NCBI RefSeq assembly: GCF_014844035.1
Contig: NZ_CP062159.1
Span: forward strand, 434,001 to 498,000
Direction: 5' to 3'
Source of the DNA: Flavobacterium sp. MDT1-60
GTDB lineage: Bacteria; Bacteroidota; Bacteroidia; Flavobacteriales; Flavobacteriaceae
DNA: 64,000 nucleotides
Shown here: positions 45,064 through 53,110 of the stretch, in pieces
How positions within the stretch are numbered: the stretch's first letter is position 1
How the letters are laid out: each line of letters opens with the position of its first letter
Translations under genes and position numbers: made by a program
The notes under the pieces: model-generated
Told to the model about the DNA's origin: nothing
The model's input: only the letters and a program-made list of their open reading frames with translations
Database searches by the model: none

Positions 45064-45196
45064 TATATTTGCCATTCGTCTAAAAAGTTTTTAATATACA
45101 TACAACTACCATACATTTACTAAACCATAACATTAGTAGGTTAAGTTTATGGTAGATTTGGGGCAAAAAAGGCGGAAGAGATTCCGCCTTTTTTAT
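45064..45196 (+). ncRNA. putative small RNA, tandem copy 2
   Basis: Core 45124-45195, 183 bases after copy 1. A TATATTTG -7 element at 45064-45071 is followed by a leader (CCATTCGTCTAAAAAG...) shared with copy 3 but not copy 1. Hairpin ACCATAA / TTATGGT, conserved linker and terminator GGCGGAA / TTCCGCC plus T run. No ORF of note inside. The span includes the -7 element. Confidence 0.68.
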
Positions 45197-45248
45197 TGGA
45201 GTAAACTGAAATATAGTTCTTTAAGAAGTTTTAACACACTTAATCGGA

Positions 45249-45381
45249 TATATTTACCATTCGTCTAAAAAGTTTTTAATATACATACAACTACTTTACA
45301 TTTACTGAACCATAACATTAGTAGGTTAAGTTTATGGTAGATTTGGGGCAAAAAAGGCGGAAGAGATTCCGCCTTTTTTAT
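45249..45381 (+). ncRNA. putative small RNA, tandem copy 3
   Basis: Core 45309-45380, 185 bases after copy 2, with nearly the same leader, hairpin and terminator. Its -7 element reads TATATTTA at 45249-45256 (last G lost), so this copy may be weaker or silent. Confidence 0.62.
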
Positions 45382-45458
45382 TTTATACATAGAAAGGAGT
45401 AAAGAATAAAGAGAATAGAGTAAAGATTTTAGAACATAGTTTAAAACCATTCACAATA

Positions 45459-45495
45459 AAAAAGACAGATAGCTATCAGGCCATCCGTCTTTTTT
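45459..45495 (-). terminator. second (upstream-copy) terminator-like hairpin
   Basis: AAAGACAGAT / ATCCGTCTTT with one mismatch; the duplicate of the sodA terminator in the tandem repeat. Its loop contains GATAGCTATC. Confidence 0.6.
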
Positions 45496-45597
45496 CTTTA
45501 CTCGTTATTCTATTCTCTTGAGACTAAGAGTAAAGAACAAAGAGAATAGAGTAAAGGATAAAGATTTTAGAACATAGTTTAAAACCATTCACAACAA

Positions 45598-45635
45598 AAA
45601 AAGACGGATAGCTATGAAGGCCATCCGTCTTTTTT
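45598..45635 (-). terminator. sodA terminator
   Basis: Stem AAAAAGACGGAT / ATCCGTCTTTTT with flanking A/T runs, 30 bases after the sodA stop codon. Confidence 0.85.
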
Positions 45636-45664
45636 CTTTACTCTTTATTCTATTCTCTCTTAGA

Positions 45665-46273
45665 CTATTTGTCTAAAGCATATCTTCTTGCCACTTCTGT
45701 CCAGTTAATTACATTGAAGAAAGCTTCGATATAATCTGGTCTTCTGTTTTGGTAGTTTAAATAGTAAGCGTGCTCCCAAACATCCATTCCTAAAATTGGA
45801 GTTCCACCGCAACCAACTTCCGGCATTAATGGATTGTCTTGATTTGGAGTTCCGCAAACGTCTAATTTTCCACCTTTTTGCACACATAACCAAGCCCATC
45901 CTGAACCGAATTGTGTAGCACCTGCTTTAGCAAATTTTGCTTTAAATTCTTCAAAAGTTCCAAAAGAAGACTCAATTGCAGCTAATAAATCACCTGTTGG
46001 TAATCCGCCACCGTTTGGAGTCATTACAGTCCAGAATAAATTGTGGTTGTAGAAACCTCCACCATTGTTACGAACTGCAGCGTTTGATTTATCTAAGTTG
46101 ATTAAGATGTTTTCGATTGTTTTTCCTTCCAAATCTGTACCAGCGATAGCTGCGTTAAGATTTGTAGTATATGCATTATGATGTTTAGAATGGTGAATTT
46201 CCATTGTACGTGCATCAATATGTGGTTCTAATGCGTCATATGCATAAGGTAATTGTGGTAGTTCAAAAGCCAT
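45665..46273 (-). CDS. sodA: superoxide dismutase (Mn/Fe type)
   Basis: A 202-residue cytoplasmic enzyme of normal length. [20 protein letters not shown] is the usual start; [11 protein letters not shown] contains the first metal His (27), [13 protein letters not shown] the second, and [22 protein letters not shown] the Asp and last His. It converts superoxide to peroxide and oxygen. Metal preference (Mn or Fe) cannot be decided safely from sequence. No signal peptide. It is followed by a strong terminator within a tandem repeat. Confidence 0.96.
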   Translation of the reverse strand: MAFELPQLPYAYDALEPHIDARTMEIHHSKHHNAYTTNLNAAIAGTDLEGKTIENILINLDKSNAAVRNNGGGFYNHNLFWTVMTPNGGGLPTGDLLAAIESSFGTFEEFKAKFAKAGATQFGSGWAWLCVQKGGKLDVCGTPNQDNPLMPEVGCGGTPILGMDVWEHAYYLNYQNRRPDYIEAFFNVINWTEVARRYALDK

Positions 46274-46411
46274 GATATTATGATTTTTATGGTTTATAAT
46301 AATTTATCCAAATTTAAACATTTAACTTTGGAATAGAAAATACTATTTTGTTATAATTGAATTTAATTAATTGATAAATCGTTTTTTTAACCTCTAAATA
46401 GTTGTAAATCT

Positions 46412-47086
46412 TTATTTTCCATTAAAAGTGGTCATGGTATTTTCTAATCCGGCGGTTCCGAATGATTTAATAATTTCTGAAGACACTTCTAAACGCTCCG
46501 TTAATTTTGCTTTTTCTTCTTCATCCCAATCGCCTAAAACATAGTCAACTTGTTGTCCTTTTTTAAATTGATCACTAATACCAAATCTGAAACGGGTATA
46601 TTGTTGTGTATTTAAAACAAGGTTGATGTTTTTAAGTCCGTTGTGGCCTCCATCGCTTCCTTTCGGCTTAATTCTAATCGTTCCAAAAGACAAGTTTAAA
46701 TCATCTGTAATGACCAGAATATTTTCTAACGGAATATTTTCTTTATCCATCCAGTATTTTACGGCTTTACCGCTTAAATTCATATAGGTGTTTGGTTTAA
46801 GCAGAAAAAAGCTTCTTCCTTTAAATTTATATTCGGCAAGTGCGCCGAGCTTTACCGTTTCGAATGAAAGGCTTTCTTTTTTGGCGAAAAAGTCAAGGAC
46901 TTTAAAACCTATGTTATGTCTTGTATTTACGTATTCGGCACCGATATTACCAAGTCCTACGATTAAATATTTTTTACTCACGCTTTTTATATTGTTTTTT
47001 GGGTGTTCGTGAACCTCCGGTTTCATATTGCCTATGTTCTCTTCTTTTTGTGTTGATGAAAACAGTTTTGTTATCCATTTTATCAT
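46412..47086 (-). CDS. pth: peptidyl-tRNA hydrolase
   Basis: A 224-residue enzyme that frees tRNA from peptidyl-tRNA. KYLIVGLGNIGAEYVNTRHNIGFKVLD holds the catalytic His in NTRHNIGF; LLKPNTYMNLSGKAV, VITDDLNLSFGTIRIKPKGSDGGHNGLKNI and RFRFGISD are the remaining signatures. The first 38 residues (with MKPEVHEHPKNN) extend beyond the usual start; an internal Met at residue 21 could be an alternative. It lies downstream of rplY and prs in the common Bacteroidota order, with a repeat-rich gap between. Confidence 0.94.
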   Translation of the reverse strand: MIKWITKLFSSTQKEENIGNMKPEVHEHPKNNIKSVSKKYLIVGLGNIGAEYVNTRHNIGFKVLDFFAKKESLSFETVKLGALAEYKFKGRSFFLLKPNTYMNLSGKAVKYWMDKENIPLENILVITDDLNLSFGTIRIKPKGSDGGHNGLKNINLVLNTQQYTRFRFGISDQFKKGQQVDYVLGDWDEEEKAKLTERLEVSSEIIKSFGTAGLENTMTTFNGK

Positions 47087-47560
47087 GATGCAAAAATAAA
47101 CTTAATTAGGGAATGTGCCAATTGGTTAATTAGATAATTAGGAAATATGGCAATTAGACAATTTGATTTGTATTGTCATTAACCGCAATGAGCGCAAAGG
47201 TTTTACGCAAGGTACGCTAACAATGGCACGCGGATGACACGGATTCAAACTGATTTATACTAATTTTATTGCACTTTTATCCTGTTGACATAAAAGCACT
47301 TTGCCCTTTGAATCTTTGAACCTTTCTTATAAAAATGAATCATTCTTGCTAGCCCTGACAGCAGCGGTATCCTTTTTCTTGCTCCTTTAGCAAGGAAAAG
47401 ATATAGCGGATGGCAGGAACGTTGTGTCTTGAAAAAACCGGAAACCTTCTGCTTCTAAAAAAACAAATTAGATAATTGTATTTAAAGAGCTCCGATTTCG
47501 TTTAGTCTGACATCGAGGAAAAAACTTAGGATCTCAATACCTTAGAAACTTAGAACCTCA
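47087..47560. other. repeat-rich gap between rplY and pth
   Basis: No gene is supported. It contains worn CGCAAAGG/ACGCGGATGACACGGATT-type words of the kind seen at 3206 and 59260, and a hairpin-bearing intergenic element at 47349-47420, listed separately. Confidence 0.5.
47349..47420. repeat. structured intergenic element (AGCCCTGACAGCAGCGG type)
   Basis: Starts CTAGCCCTGACAGCAGCGG, has a central hairpin CTTTTTCTTGCT / AGCAAGGAAAAG (one mismatch), and ends GATATAGCGGATGGCAGG. From memory, similar elements with a variable central hairpin are scattered between genes in Bacteroidota; I cannot check copy number here. Confidence 0.5.
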
Positions 47561-47564
47561 AAAA

Positions 47565-47595
47565 AAAAGCACCAATCTTTCGATTGATGCTTTTT
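47565..47595 (-). terminator. rplY terminator
   Basis: Stem AAAAGCACCAATC / GATTGATGCTTTT with one mismatch, TTTC loop and T run on the minus strand, 19 bases after the rplY stop. Confidence 0.85.
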
Positions 47596-47613
47596 GTATT
47601 GATTTGAAAAAAA

Positions 47614-48225
47614 TTATTTTTTCTTTCCTTTTGCAGGAGCTTTTGCAGCTTTTGCAGCTTCTTGAGCAGCTTTCATAGCAGCACGAGAGATTCTTACTTG
47701 TGCAACAACTGTGTTCTCTGGGTGCATCACTTTGTATTCTGGAGAACCAACTTTAGTAACGTACAATTTGTTACCCATTTCAAGTGGAGTAATGTCAGCT
47801 TCAACAAAATCAGGAAGATCTTTAGGTAAAGCTTTAACTTTTAATTTACGAGTGTTTAAACGTAAAACACCACCTGCAAGAACACCTTTAGATGTACCAA
47901 CGATTTTTACAGGAACTTCCATAGTGATTTCCTTATCATCAAATAATTGGAAGAAGTCAATGTGTAAAATTTTGTCAGATACCGGGTGGACCTGGATATC
48001 TTGTAAAATTGCATTGAATGATTTTCCTTTTCCAAGCTCAATCACAACTGTGTGTGCGTTTGGAGTGTAAACCAAGTTTTTGAACGCTGCAGCGTCTGCT
48101 GAGAAGTGTACTGCTTGATTTCCTCCGTATAATACGCAAGGAACCTGTCCAGCATTACGTAAGGCTTTAGTTGACACTTTGCCCACGCTTTCTCTTTCTG
48201 ATCCTTTAATTGTAATCGATTTCAT
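47614..48225 (-). CDS. rplY: 50S ribosomal protein L25/general stress protein Ctc
   Basis: A 203-residue two-domain L25 (Ctc/TL5 type) that binds 5S r[36 protein letters not shown] is the RNA-binding start; [25 protein letters not shown] ends the first domain; the beta-rich Ctc domain follows ([31 protein letters not shown]). The tail is Ala/Lys-rich ([14 protein letters not shown]). It follows prs by 57 bases on the same strand. Confidence 0.96.
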   Translation of the reverse strand: MKSITIKGSERESVGKVSTKALRNAGQVPCVLYGGNQAVHFSADAAAFKNLVYTPNAHTVVIELGKGKSFNAILQDIQVHPVSDKILHIDFFQLFDDKEITMEVPVKIVGTSKGVLAGGVLRLNTRKLKVKALPKDLPDFVEADITPLEMGNKLYVTKVGSPEYKVMHPENTVVAQVRISRAAMKAAQEAAKAAKAPAKGKKK

Positions 48226-48282
48226 TGTAAAAAAAATATAGTTATTAATAAATATTCTAATTTGCTTAAAGCTTACTGCTTC

Positions 48283-49224
48283 TTACATTATAAATTTTCC
48301 ACTAATGGAATTGTTGTGGTGCACCATGTGCATAACTTCAGCAAAAAGAGGTGCACAACTCACTACTCTAATTTTCTTTGATTCTCTCTTTAACGGGATT
48401 GAATCGGTAACTATTAATTCGCTTAATTTCGAATTTTCAATTTTTTCGTAAGCTCCACCTGATAAAATGGCGTGTGTACATATTGCTCTAACACTTAATG
48501 CTCCTTTTTCGATCATTAAATCTGCTGCTTTTGCTAATGTCCCACCAGTATCGATCATGTCGTCTACTAATATTACGTTACGACCTTTTACTTCACCAAT
48601 TAGTTCCATAGTGTCTATAACGTTGGCTGCTTTTCTTTGTTTGTAACAGATTACTACATCTGATTCTAAAAACTTAGAATAAGCATATGCTCTTTTTGAA
48701 CCTCCCATATCCGGAGATGCAATTGTTAGATTCTCTAATTTTAAACTTTCTACATATGGTAAAAAGATGGTAGATGCAAATAAATGATCTACTGGTTTTT
48801 CGAAAAACCCCTGAATTTGATCTGCGTGCAAATCCATTGTCATTACTCTTGTCGCTCCGGCAGCATCTAATAAATTAGCTACTAATTTTGCTCCAATCGG
48901 AACTCTTGGCTTGTCTTTTCTGTCCTGTCTTGCCCAACCAAAATAAGGCATAACAGCTGTAATATGTCTTGCTGATGCACGTTTTGCTGCATCAATCATT
49001 AATAACAATTCCATCAAATTATCAGCAGTTGGAAAAGTTGAACACACTATAAAAACGCGTAATCCCCTTATTGATTCTTCGTAAGATGGTTGAAATTCTC
49101 CATCACTATACGTTGACATCGTTACTTTGCCTAACGGAATTCCGTAATGATCGGCAATTTTTTCTGCAAGATAGACACTTTGTGAACAAGCAAAAATTTT
49201 AGCTTCTGGTTCTAGGTGCGACAT
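48283..49224 (-). CDS. prs: ribose-phosphate pyrophosphokinase
   Basis: A 313-residue enzyme making PRPP from ribose 5-phosphate and ATP for purines, pyrimidines, His and Trp. YGIPLGKVTMSTYSDGEFQPSYEESIRG is the substrate region, RQDRKDKPRVPIGAKLVANLL and MDLHADQIQGFF bind ATP and metal, and NVILVDDMIDTGGTLAKAAD is the PRPP-binding loop. Length is normal. It is the first gene of a prs-rplY unit, with tRNA-Leu divergent 300 bases away. Confidence 0.97.
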   Translation of the reverse strand: MSHLEPEAKIFACSQSVYLAEKIADHYGIPLGKVTMSTYSDGEFQPSYEESIRGLRVFIVCSTFPTADNLMELLLMIDAAKRASARHITAVMPYFGWARQDRKDKPRVPIGAKLVANLLDAAGATRVMTMDLHADQIQGFFEKPVDHLFASTIFLPYVESLKLENLTIASPDMGGSKRAYAYSKFLESDVVICYKQRKAANVIDTMELIGEVKGRNVILVDDMIDTGGTLAKAADLMIEKGALSVRAICTHAILSGGAYEKIENSKLSELIVTDSIPLKRESKKIRVVSCAPLFAEVMHMVHHNNSISGKFIM

Positions 49225-49420
49225 TATAATTTGTTGTTTTTACTCCGCTGCGCTCGTACAATTCGGCTTGACCATTTTTGGTAAAACAAAACGTGTATAA
49301 ATGCCTCGAGTGTAGTTAGTTGTGTGTGCGTCGTTTTAACGAGGTGCAAATTTAGAAAATTTATTGGACACTGAAAGGAAAAATTTAAGTATTTTTAGTA
49401 GAACATTTAATTTAATTTTT

Positions 49421-49428
49421 TACATTTG
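49421..49428 (+). promoter_or_regulatory. candidate -7 element for tRNA-Leu
   Basis: TACATTTG fits TAnnTTTG. It is about 96 bases before the tRNA, so a leader would have to be trimmed; no clear -33 TTG was seen. Confidence 0.45.
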
Positions 49429-49524
49429 CACCGTGTTAAAGGAATAAGCACAGTTATGACCTCATAATTACTTATTCTATTGCGTTAAAATAACTGATTT
49501 ATTAGTTGTTTTTTCGTCTGCTAA

Positions 49525-49604
49525 GCCCGGATGGCGGAATTGGTAGACGCGCTGGTCTCAAACACCTGTGGGAAACCGTGCCGGTTCGACTCCGGCTCCG
49601 GGTA
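49525..49604 (+). tRNA. tRNA-Leu (CAA)
   Basis: An 80-base class II tRNA. Acceptor GCCCGGA pairs with TCCGGGT (one G-U), discriminator A; D arm GGCGGAATTGGTAGACGC; anticodon loop CTCAAAC with CAA; a long variable arm (TGTGGGAAACCGTG); T arm CCGGTTCGACTCCGG. The anticodon stem CTGGT / ACCTG contains one T-T mismatch. CCA is not encoded. Confidence 0.95.
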
Positions 49605-49606
49605 CA

Positions 49607-49638
49607 AAAACCTCTTCATAACTGAAGAGGTTTTTTTG
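49607..49638 (+). terminator. tRNA-Leu terminator
   Basis: Stem AACCTCTTCA / TGAAGAGGTT with a TAAC loop and seven Ts, right after the tRNA. Confidence 0.92.
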
Positions 49639-49728
49639 ATTTTATGCAGTTTCATTTTCTTAAAAAGTACACGACTTATAAAAAGAGACAGGCTTCCGAA
49701 CTGTCTCTTTTGTTTTAAAAATTAATCC

Positions 49729-49869
49729 TTAATCCTTTGGCTTATGTATATGAGGCTTCAAATCAGGGTGTTTTGGCTGATTTGGCGGATTAACCCGTCT
49801 TCTTTCATCTGGTTTTCCGTCTGGTTTGTTAGGTTTTGGGCCTGGTTTAATTGCTTGAATTTTTTCCAT
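49729..49869 (-). CDS. small proline/lysine-rich hypothetical protein
   Basis: A 46-codon frame from ATG to TAA: it starts MEKIQAIKPGPKPNKPDGKP and ends PHIHKPKD. It is rich in Pro and Lys, with repeated KP steps (KPGPKPNKPDGKPDE), and has no hydrophobic segment. I do not recognise it. The consistent composition argues for real coding, but the length leaves doubt. It lies alone between tRNA-Leu and the small frame at 50000. Confidence 0.5.
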   Translation of the reverse strand: MEKIQAIKPGPKPNKPDGKPDERRRVNPPNQPKHPDLKPHIHKPKD

Positions 49870-49999
49870 AATAAACGTTTTTAAGTAAATATTATTTTCG
49901 ATAAGACTTACGATAAGTCTTGTATTACAAAAACAAATAACATCAATAAAACTATCACCATACTACGGAAAACCATAATCAACTAATAAATTACACGAT

Positions 50000-50173
50000 T
50001 CAATCCTTTCTATTGAATAAATGAGGAAAATGTTTTTTAGTTTCTTTCATAACATCTTGATGCGAATGCAATTTCCCATTTGTAACATCTTCTAAACCTC
50101 TATCTATTGCTGCCTTCTGAGCATCACTTAATAATGTTTTATTTTTTTCATTTAATTGAATAACTTTTTTCAT
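50000..50173 (-). CDS. small antitoxin-like protein
   Basis: A 57-codon frame from ATG at 50173 to TGA at 50000. The sequence LLSDAQKAAIDRGLEDVTNGKLHSHQDVMKETKKHFPHLF follows the pattern of short antitoxin-type proteins paired with ParE/RelE toxins (an amphipathic helix, then D.GLEDV..GK..SH..VM...KK). No toxin gene is next to it: the 3' side holds only the small proline-rich frame. It may be an orphan. The OsmC gene lies just upstream (17-base gap) on the same strand. Function is inferred by pattern only. Confidence 0.65.
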   Translation of the reverse strand: MKKVIQLNEKNKTLLSDAQKAAIDRGLEDVTNGKLHSHQDVMKETKKHFPHLFNRKD

Positions 50174-50190
50174 AACTAATTTATAAAGTT

Positions 50191-50652
50191 TTAACCCTCA
50201 CAACTCGCCTCATGCAAAACTGGAAAATTACAGGAATTAGCAATAAAACAAAGTTGATTGGCTTTCTTATGAAGTTCTAATGCCAATTCAATTTTATCCG
50301 AATTTGAGATTTTTACTTGAGGCTTTAATCTAACCTCAACAAAGCGTCCGCTTCCATCTTCAGAAACTTCAAGTGTTGCTTCAGCGTTGTCTGAATATTC
50401 CAAAACTTCAATTCCGTTTTGAGAGCATACATATAAATACGACATCATATGACAGGAAACTAAGCTGCTCAACAACAAATCTTCAGGATTATATAATGAC
50501 GGATCTCCTTTGAAAGCTTTTGCTGCCGAAACATTTAAAATAGGTTTACCTTCAATTTTTATTTGATGAGTTTTACTGGAGAATTTTGAAGCTGATTGTT
50601 CGGGATTTGGGCTTGAAGTCCAGTTTGCTTCTGCTTTAAATAAATGTTTCAT
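50191..50652 (-). CDS. OsmC-family protein
   Basis: A 153-residue protein of the OsmC/Ohr fold, which reduces organic hydroperoxides with two cysteines. LYNPEDLLLSSLVSCHMMSYLYVCSQNGIEVLEYS carries the first conserved Cys in the SxxxCH context, and KKANQLCFIANSCNFPVLHE the second region. Residues PSLYNPEDLLLSSL are the typical substrate loop. The variant is closer to the general OsmC/YhfA group than to Ohr, so peroxidase activity is not assured. Confidence 0.88.
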   Translation of the reverse strand: MKHLFKAEANWTSSPNPEQSASKFSSKTHQIKIEGKPILNVSAAKAFKGDPSLYNPEDLLLSSLVSCHMMSYLYVCSQNGIEVLEYSDNAEATLEVSEDGSGRFVEVRLKPQVKISNSDKIELALELHKKANQLCFIANSCNFPVLHEASCEG

Positions 50653-50738
50653 TTGCTAAATTAAGATTTTATAAGTTGCAACGAATTAATCTCGCAAAGA
50701 CGCGAAGTTGCCAAGAAAATAAAACTTTGAGTCTGCTT

Positions 50739-51617
50739 TTATTTACCCCATTTAGTCCAATCTGAATCTGGTCTTTTAAACGGTTCTGATAAAAACTTAT
50801 TTGCTAATGCATTAAATACTTCCGGACTTGAAGCCGGTGTAAAATGGGTTTCTCCAGGCATAATACATAACTGTGCCTTAGGTATGTTTTCAAAAATTTC
50901 TACCGAATGTTCATTTTTAATAATGTCTTTATCTCCTGCCATTATAAGCACTTTTGCTTTAATTTTTGATAAATCTTTAGTCGCAATATTAGGTTGATCT
51001 ACCAAAAGTCCGGCAAGTTGTTTTTGTAGATTCCAATTCTCACTAGTGTCTTTCTTTTTAATTTTTGATGCAATCATTTTTTTCATGTTCTGAACATCTT
51101 TTGTAGCCCACGAATTAACAGCTGTCGAATCAGGTCTTAAATTTGCCCCCATCACCACAATTTTCTTTATTTTTGACTTACCTGAAATACCCATTTGCAA
51201 ACCAACAATTCCACCATCACTCCATCCAATAATACTTATGGAATCTAGTTTTAACTGATTAACTAATTCCTCCATATCTTTTGTAATCTGAACGTATGTC
51301 AAAGAATCCGTTTTCAACTCTGATTTTCCTTGTCCTCTATTATCGGCAACAATAACTCTGTATTTACTTTTAAAATAATCAATTTGATTTCCCATTGATT
51401 CAATATTTCCCCCATTTCCGTGAATCAATAACAATGGTTCGCCTTTTCCATATTCTTCAAAATAGATTTTAGCTCCATTGATTTCAACAAATTTTCCAAC
51501 AGTGGTATTTTTACCATAAGGTGTATCAAATTTAAAATTCATCTGGACCTGAGCATTTGCGATTCCAAATATTGAAGATGTTAATAACAGAAGTAATACT
51601 TTAATTGGGTTTTTCAT
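50739..51617 (-). CDS. alpha/beta hydrolase, exported
   Basis: 292 residues from the ATG at 51617 (MKNPIKVLLLLLTSSIFG, signal ending NAQ); a TTG at 51680 is not needed. LLLIHGNGGNIESMG forms the oxyanion loop, RVIVADNRGQGKSEL the HGxxG-strand region, SIIGWSDGGIVGLQMG the nucleophile elbow (GWSDGG) with Ser, VLIMAGDKDII the acid region and PGETHFTPASSPE the catalytic His. A periplasmic or secreted hydrolase, substrate unknown. It lies 170 bases before galM's terminator and is probably separate from the arabinose cluster. Confidence 0.87.
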   Translation of the reverse strand: MKNPIKVLLLLLTSSIFGIANAQVQMNFKFDTPYGKNTTVGKFVEINGAKIYFEEYGKGEPLLLIHGNGGNIESMGNQIDYFKSKYRVIVADNRGQGKSELKTDSLTYVQITKDMEELVNQLKLDSISIIGWSDGGIVGLQMGISGKSKIKKIVVMGANLRPDSTAVNSWATKDVQNMKKMIASKIKKKDTSENWNLQKQLAGLLVDQPNIATKDLSKIKAKVLIMAGDKDIIKNEHSVEIFENIPKAQLCIMPGETHFTPASSPEVFNALANKFLSEPFKRPDSDWTKWGK

Positions 51618-51720
51618 TTGCAAATAGTTTTTATAATAGTTATCTCTCAAATATAAGAAAGAATTGAAATAAATTAACAAAATCCTTACAAAACGTAATT
51701 TTTACTATCTACAAATAAAA

Positions 51721-51749
51721 AAACCTCGAAAGGACTACTTTCGAGGTTT
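51721..51749 (-). terminator. terminator after galM
   Basis: Perfect stem AAACCTCGAAAG / CTTTCGAGGTTT with a five-base loop, preceded by As that are Ts on the minus strand; it closes the arabinose cluster. Confidence 0.9.
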
Positions 51750-51786
51750 CTTAGAGAATTACTAACTAATTAACATAATTCCAAAA

Positions 51787-52971
51787 CTATTTTTTTACAG
51801 AGAATTTAAAAGTAGTTTTAGTTTTATAATTTTCTCCCGGGTTTAAAACCGTTGTCGGGAAGTTTTTCTGGTTTGGAGAATCAGGATAATGTTCTGTTTC
51901 TAAACATAAACCTGTTCTGTGTGCGTAAGTACCACCTTTGGGCATTGGTAAAGTTCCGTCAAGGAAATTTCCAGAGTAAAATTGAATTCCAGGTTCATCC
52001 GTAGTCATTTCCATAACTCTTCCGCTGGCTGCGTGATATACTTTTGCAATAATTGTTTTTCCTTTTTCAGGATTGTTCAATACCCAACAGTGATCGTAAC
52101 CTTTTCCTCTTTCTATTTGTTCGTTTTTAACCGCGATATCTTTTCCAATTAGTTTTGGTGTTCTGAAATCGAAAGGTGTATTGGCAACATCTTCTAATTT
52201 TCCTGTCGGAATCAAAGTAGCATCAACCGGAACAATTTTATCTGCATTTAAAGTCAATTCATGATCTAAGATTGTTTTAGAAAAATCTCCTGATAAATTG
52301 AAATAAGAATGCTGCGTCAAATTCACAACTGTTTTCTTATCTGTCGTCGCTTCGTATAATACTTCTAACTGATTATCATTTGTCAATGTATAAGTAACAA
52401 AAACCTTTAGGTTTCCAGGATAACCTTCTTCCATATCTTTACTTAAATAAGATAATTTTAAAGAAGCTGTGTCTCCTGATTTTGCCTCATCGGCTTTCCA
52501 AACAACATTAAAATATCCTTGCGGTCCACCGTGCAAAGCATTTGGAGCATTGTTTATTGCCAATTGATATTCTTTTTCATCTAAAGTGAATTTACCTTTA
52601 GCAATACGGTTTCCGTATCTTCCGATCAAAGCTCCAAAAAAAGGATTCGCTTTTTCGTATTGTGCCAAAGAATTAAATCCGATTACTACATTTTCAGAAA
52701 CACCATCTTTATTAGGCACTTTCAAATCTGTAATCCTTCCGCCAAAAGTGATGATATCAACTTCCATCCCATTTTGGTTTTTCAATTTATAACTGTCGAC
52801 TTTTTCTCCTTTTGCAGTTGTTCCATAAGAAGATTTTTCAATTGTAACTGTAGCTTTTTCGTCTGACGAAACTGTTGTAGCATCCATTTTTTTATCGCTT
52901 TTGCATTGAACTGAAATTGTTGCCAAACTCATAAGGCTTATTCCAAAAATACAACGTTTTAATACATTCAT
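51787..52971 (-). CDS. galM: aldose 1-epimerase, lipoprotein
   Basis: 394 residues with a lipoprotein signal (LATISVQC). The mature part is a mutarotase of about 350 residues: FFGALIGRYGNRIAKGKF, NNAPNALHGGPQGYFNVVW, NLTQHSYFNLSGDFS (catalytic His region) and HCWVLNNPEKG, with the Glu in GLCLETEHYPDSPNQ. It interconverts alpha- and beta-anomers of aldoses. Being a lipoprotein it would act outside the cytoplasm, on arabinose released by the secreted GH enzymes upstream. It is the last gene of the cluster, 139 bases after araA. Confidence 0.93.
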   Translation of the reverse strand: MNVLKRCIFGISLMSLATISVQCKSDKKMDATTVSSDEKATVTIEKSSYGTTAKGEKVDSYKLKNQNGMEVDIITFGGRITDLKVPNKDGVSENVVIGFNSLAQYEKANPFFGALIGRYGNRIAKGKFTLDEKEYQLAINNAPNALHGGPQGYFNVVWKADEAKSGDTASLKLSYLSKDMEEGYPGNLKVFVTYTLTNDNQLEVLYEATTDKKTVVNLTQHSYFNLSGDFSKTILDHELTLNADKIVPVDATLIPTGKLEDVANTPFDFRTPKLIGKDIAVKNEQIERGKGYDHCWVLNNPEKGKTIIAKVYHAASGRVMEMTTDEPGIQFYSGNFLDGTLPMPKGGTYAHRTGLCLETEHYPDSPNQKNFPTTVLNPGENYKTKTTFKFSVKK

Positions 52972-53110
52972 AATTGATATTTTTTTGGTTTGTAAAAAGT
53001 TAAATGTTAGAAGTGAAATGTTAGACGTGAAATTTAATCATTTTATAAATGTAAAAATTACCTTTTTAAGTTTTTTCACATTTTACATCTTACAAATTAC
53101 ATCTTACTGC

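Larger units (their letters stand above)
45393..45660. repeat. two tandem ~135-base repeats downstream of sodA
   Basis: Two copies (about 45393-45526 and 45527-45660) each hold a GAATAAAGAGAATAGAGTAAAG-like left part, TTTTAGAACATAGTTTAAAACCATTCACAA, and a GACGGAT/ATCCGTC terminator, then CTTTACTC-TTATTCTATTCTCT that is the reverse complement of the left part. Copy A is more worn. Confidence 0.8.

Noticed and set aside
45265..45450. 61-codon minus-strand ORF in the tandem repeat region
   Set aside because: It lies across the third sRNA-like unit and a simple A/T/G repeat, and would not exist in the other two copies.
49531..49725. 64-codon ORF over tRNA-Leu
   Set aside because: It reads through the tRNA and its terminator; a chance frame.
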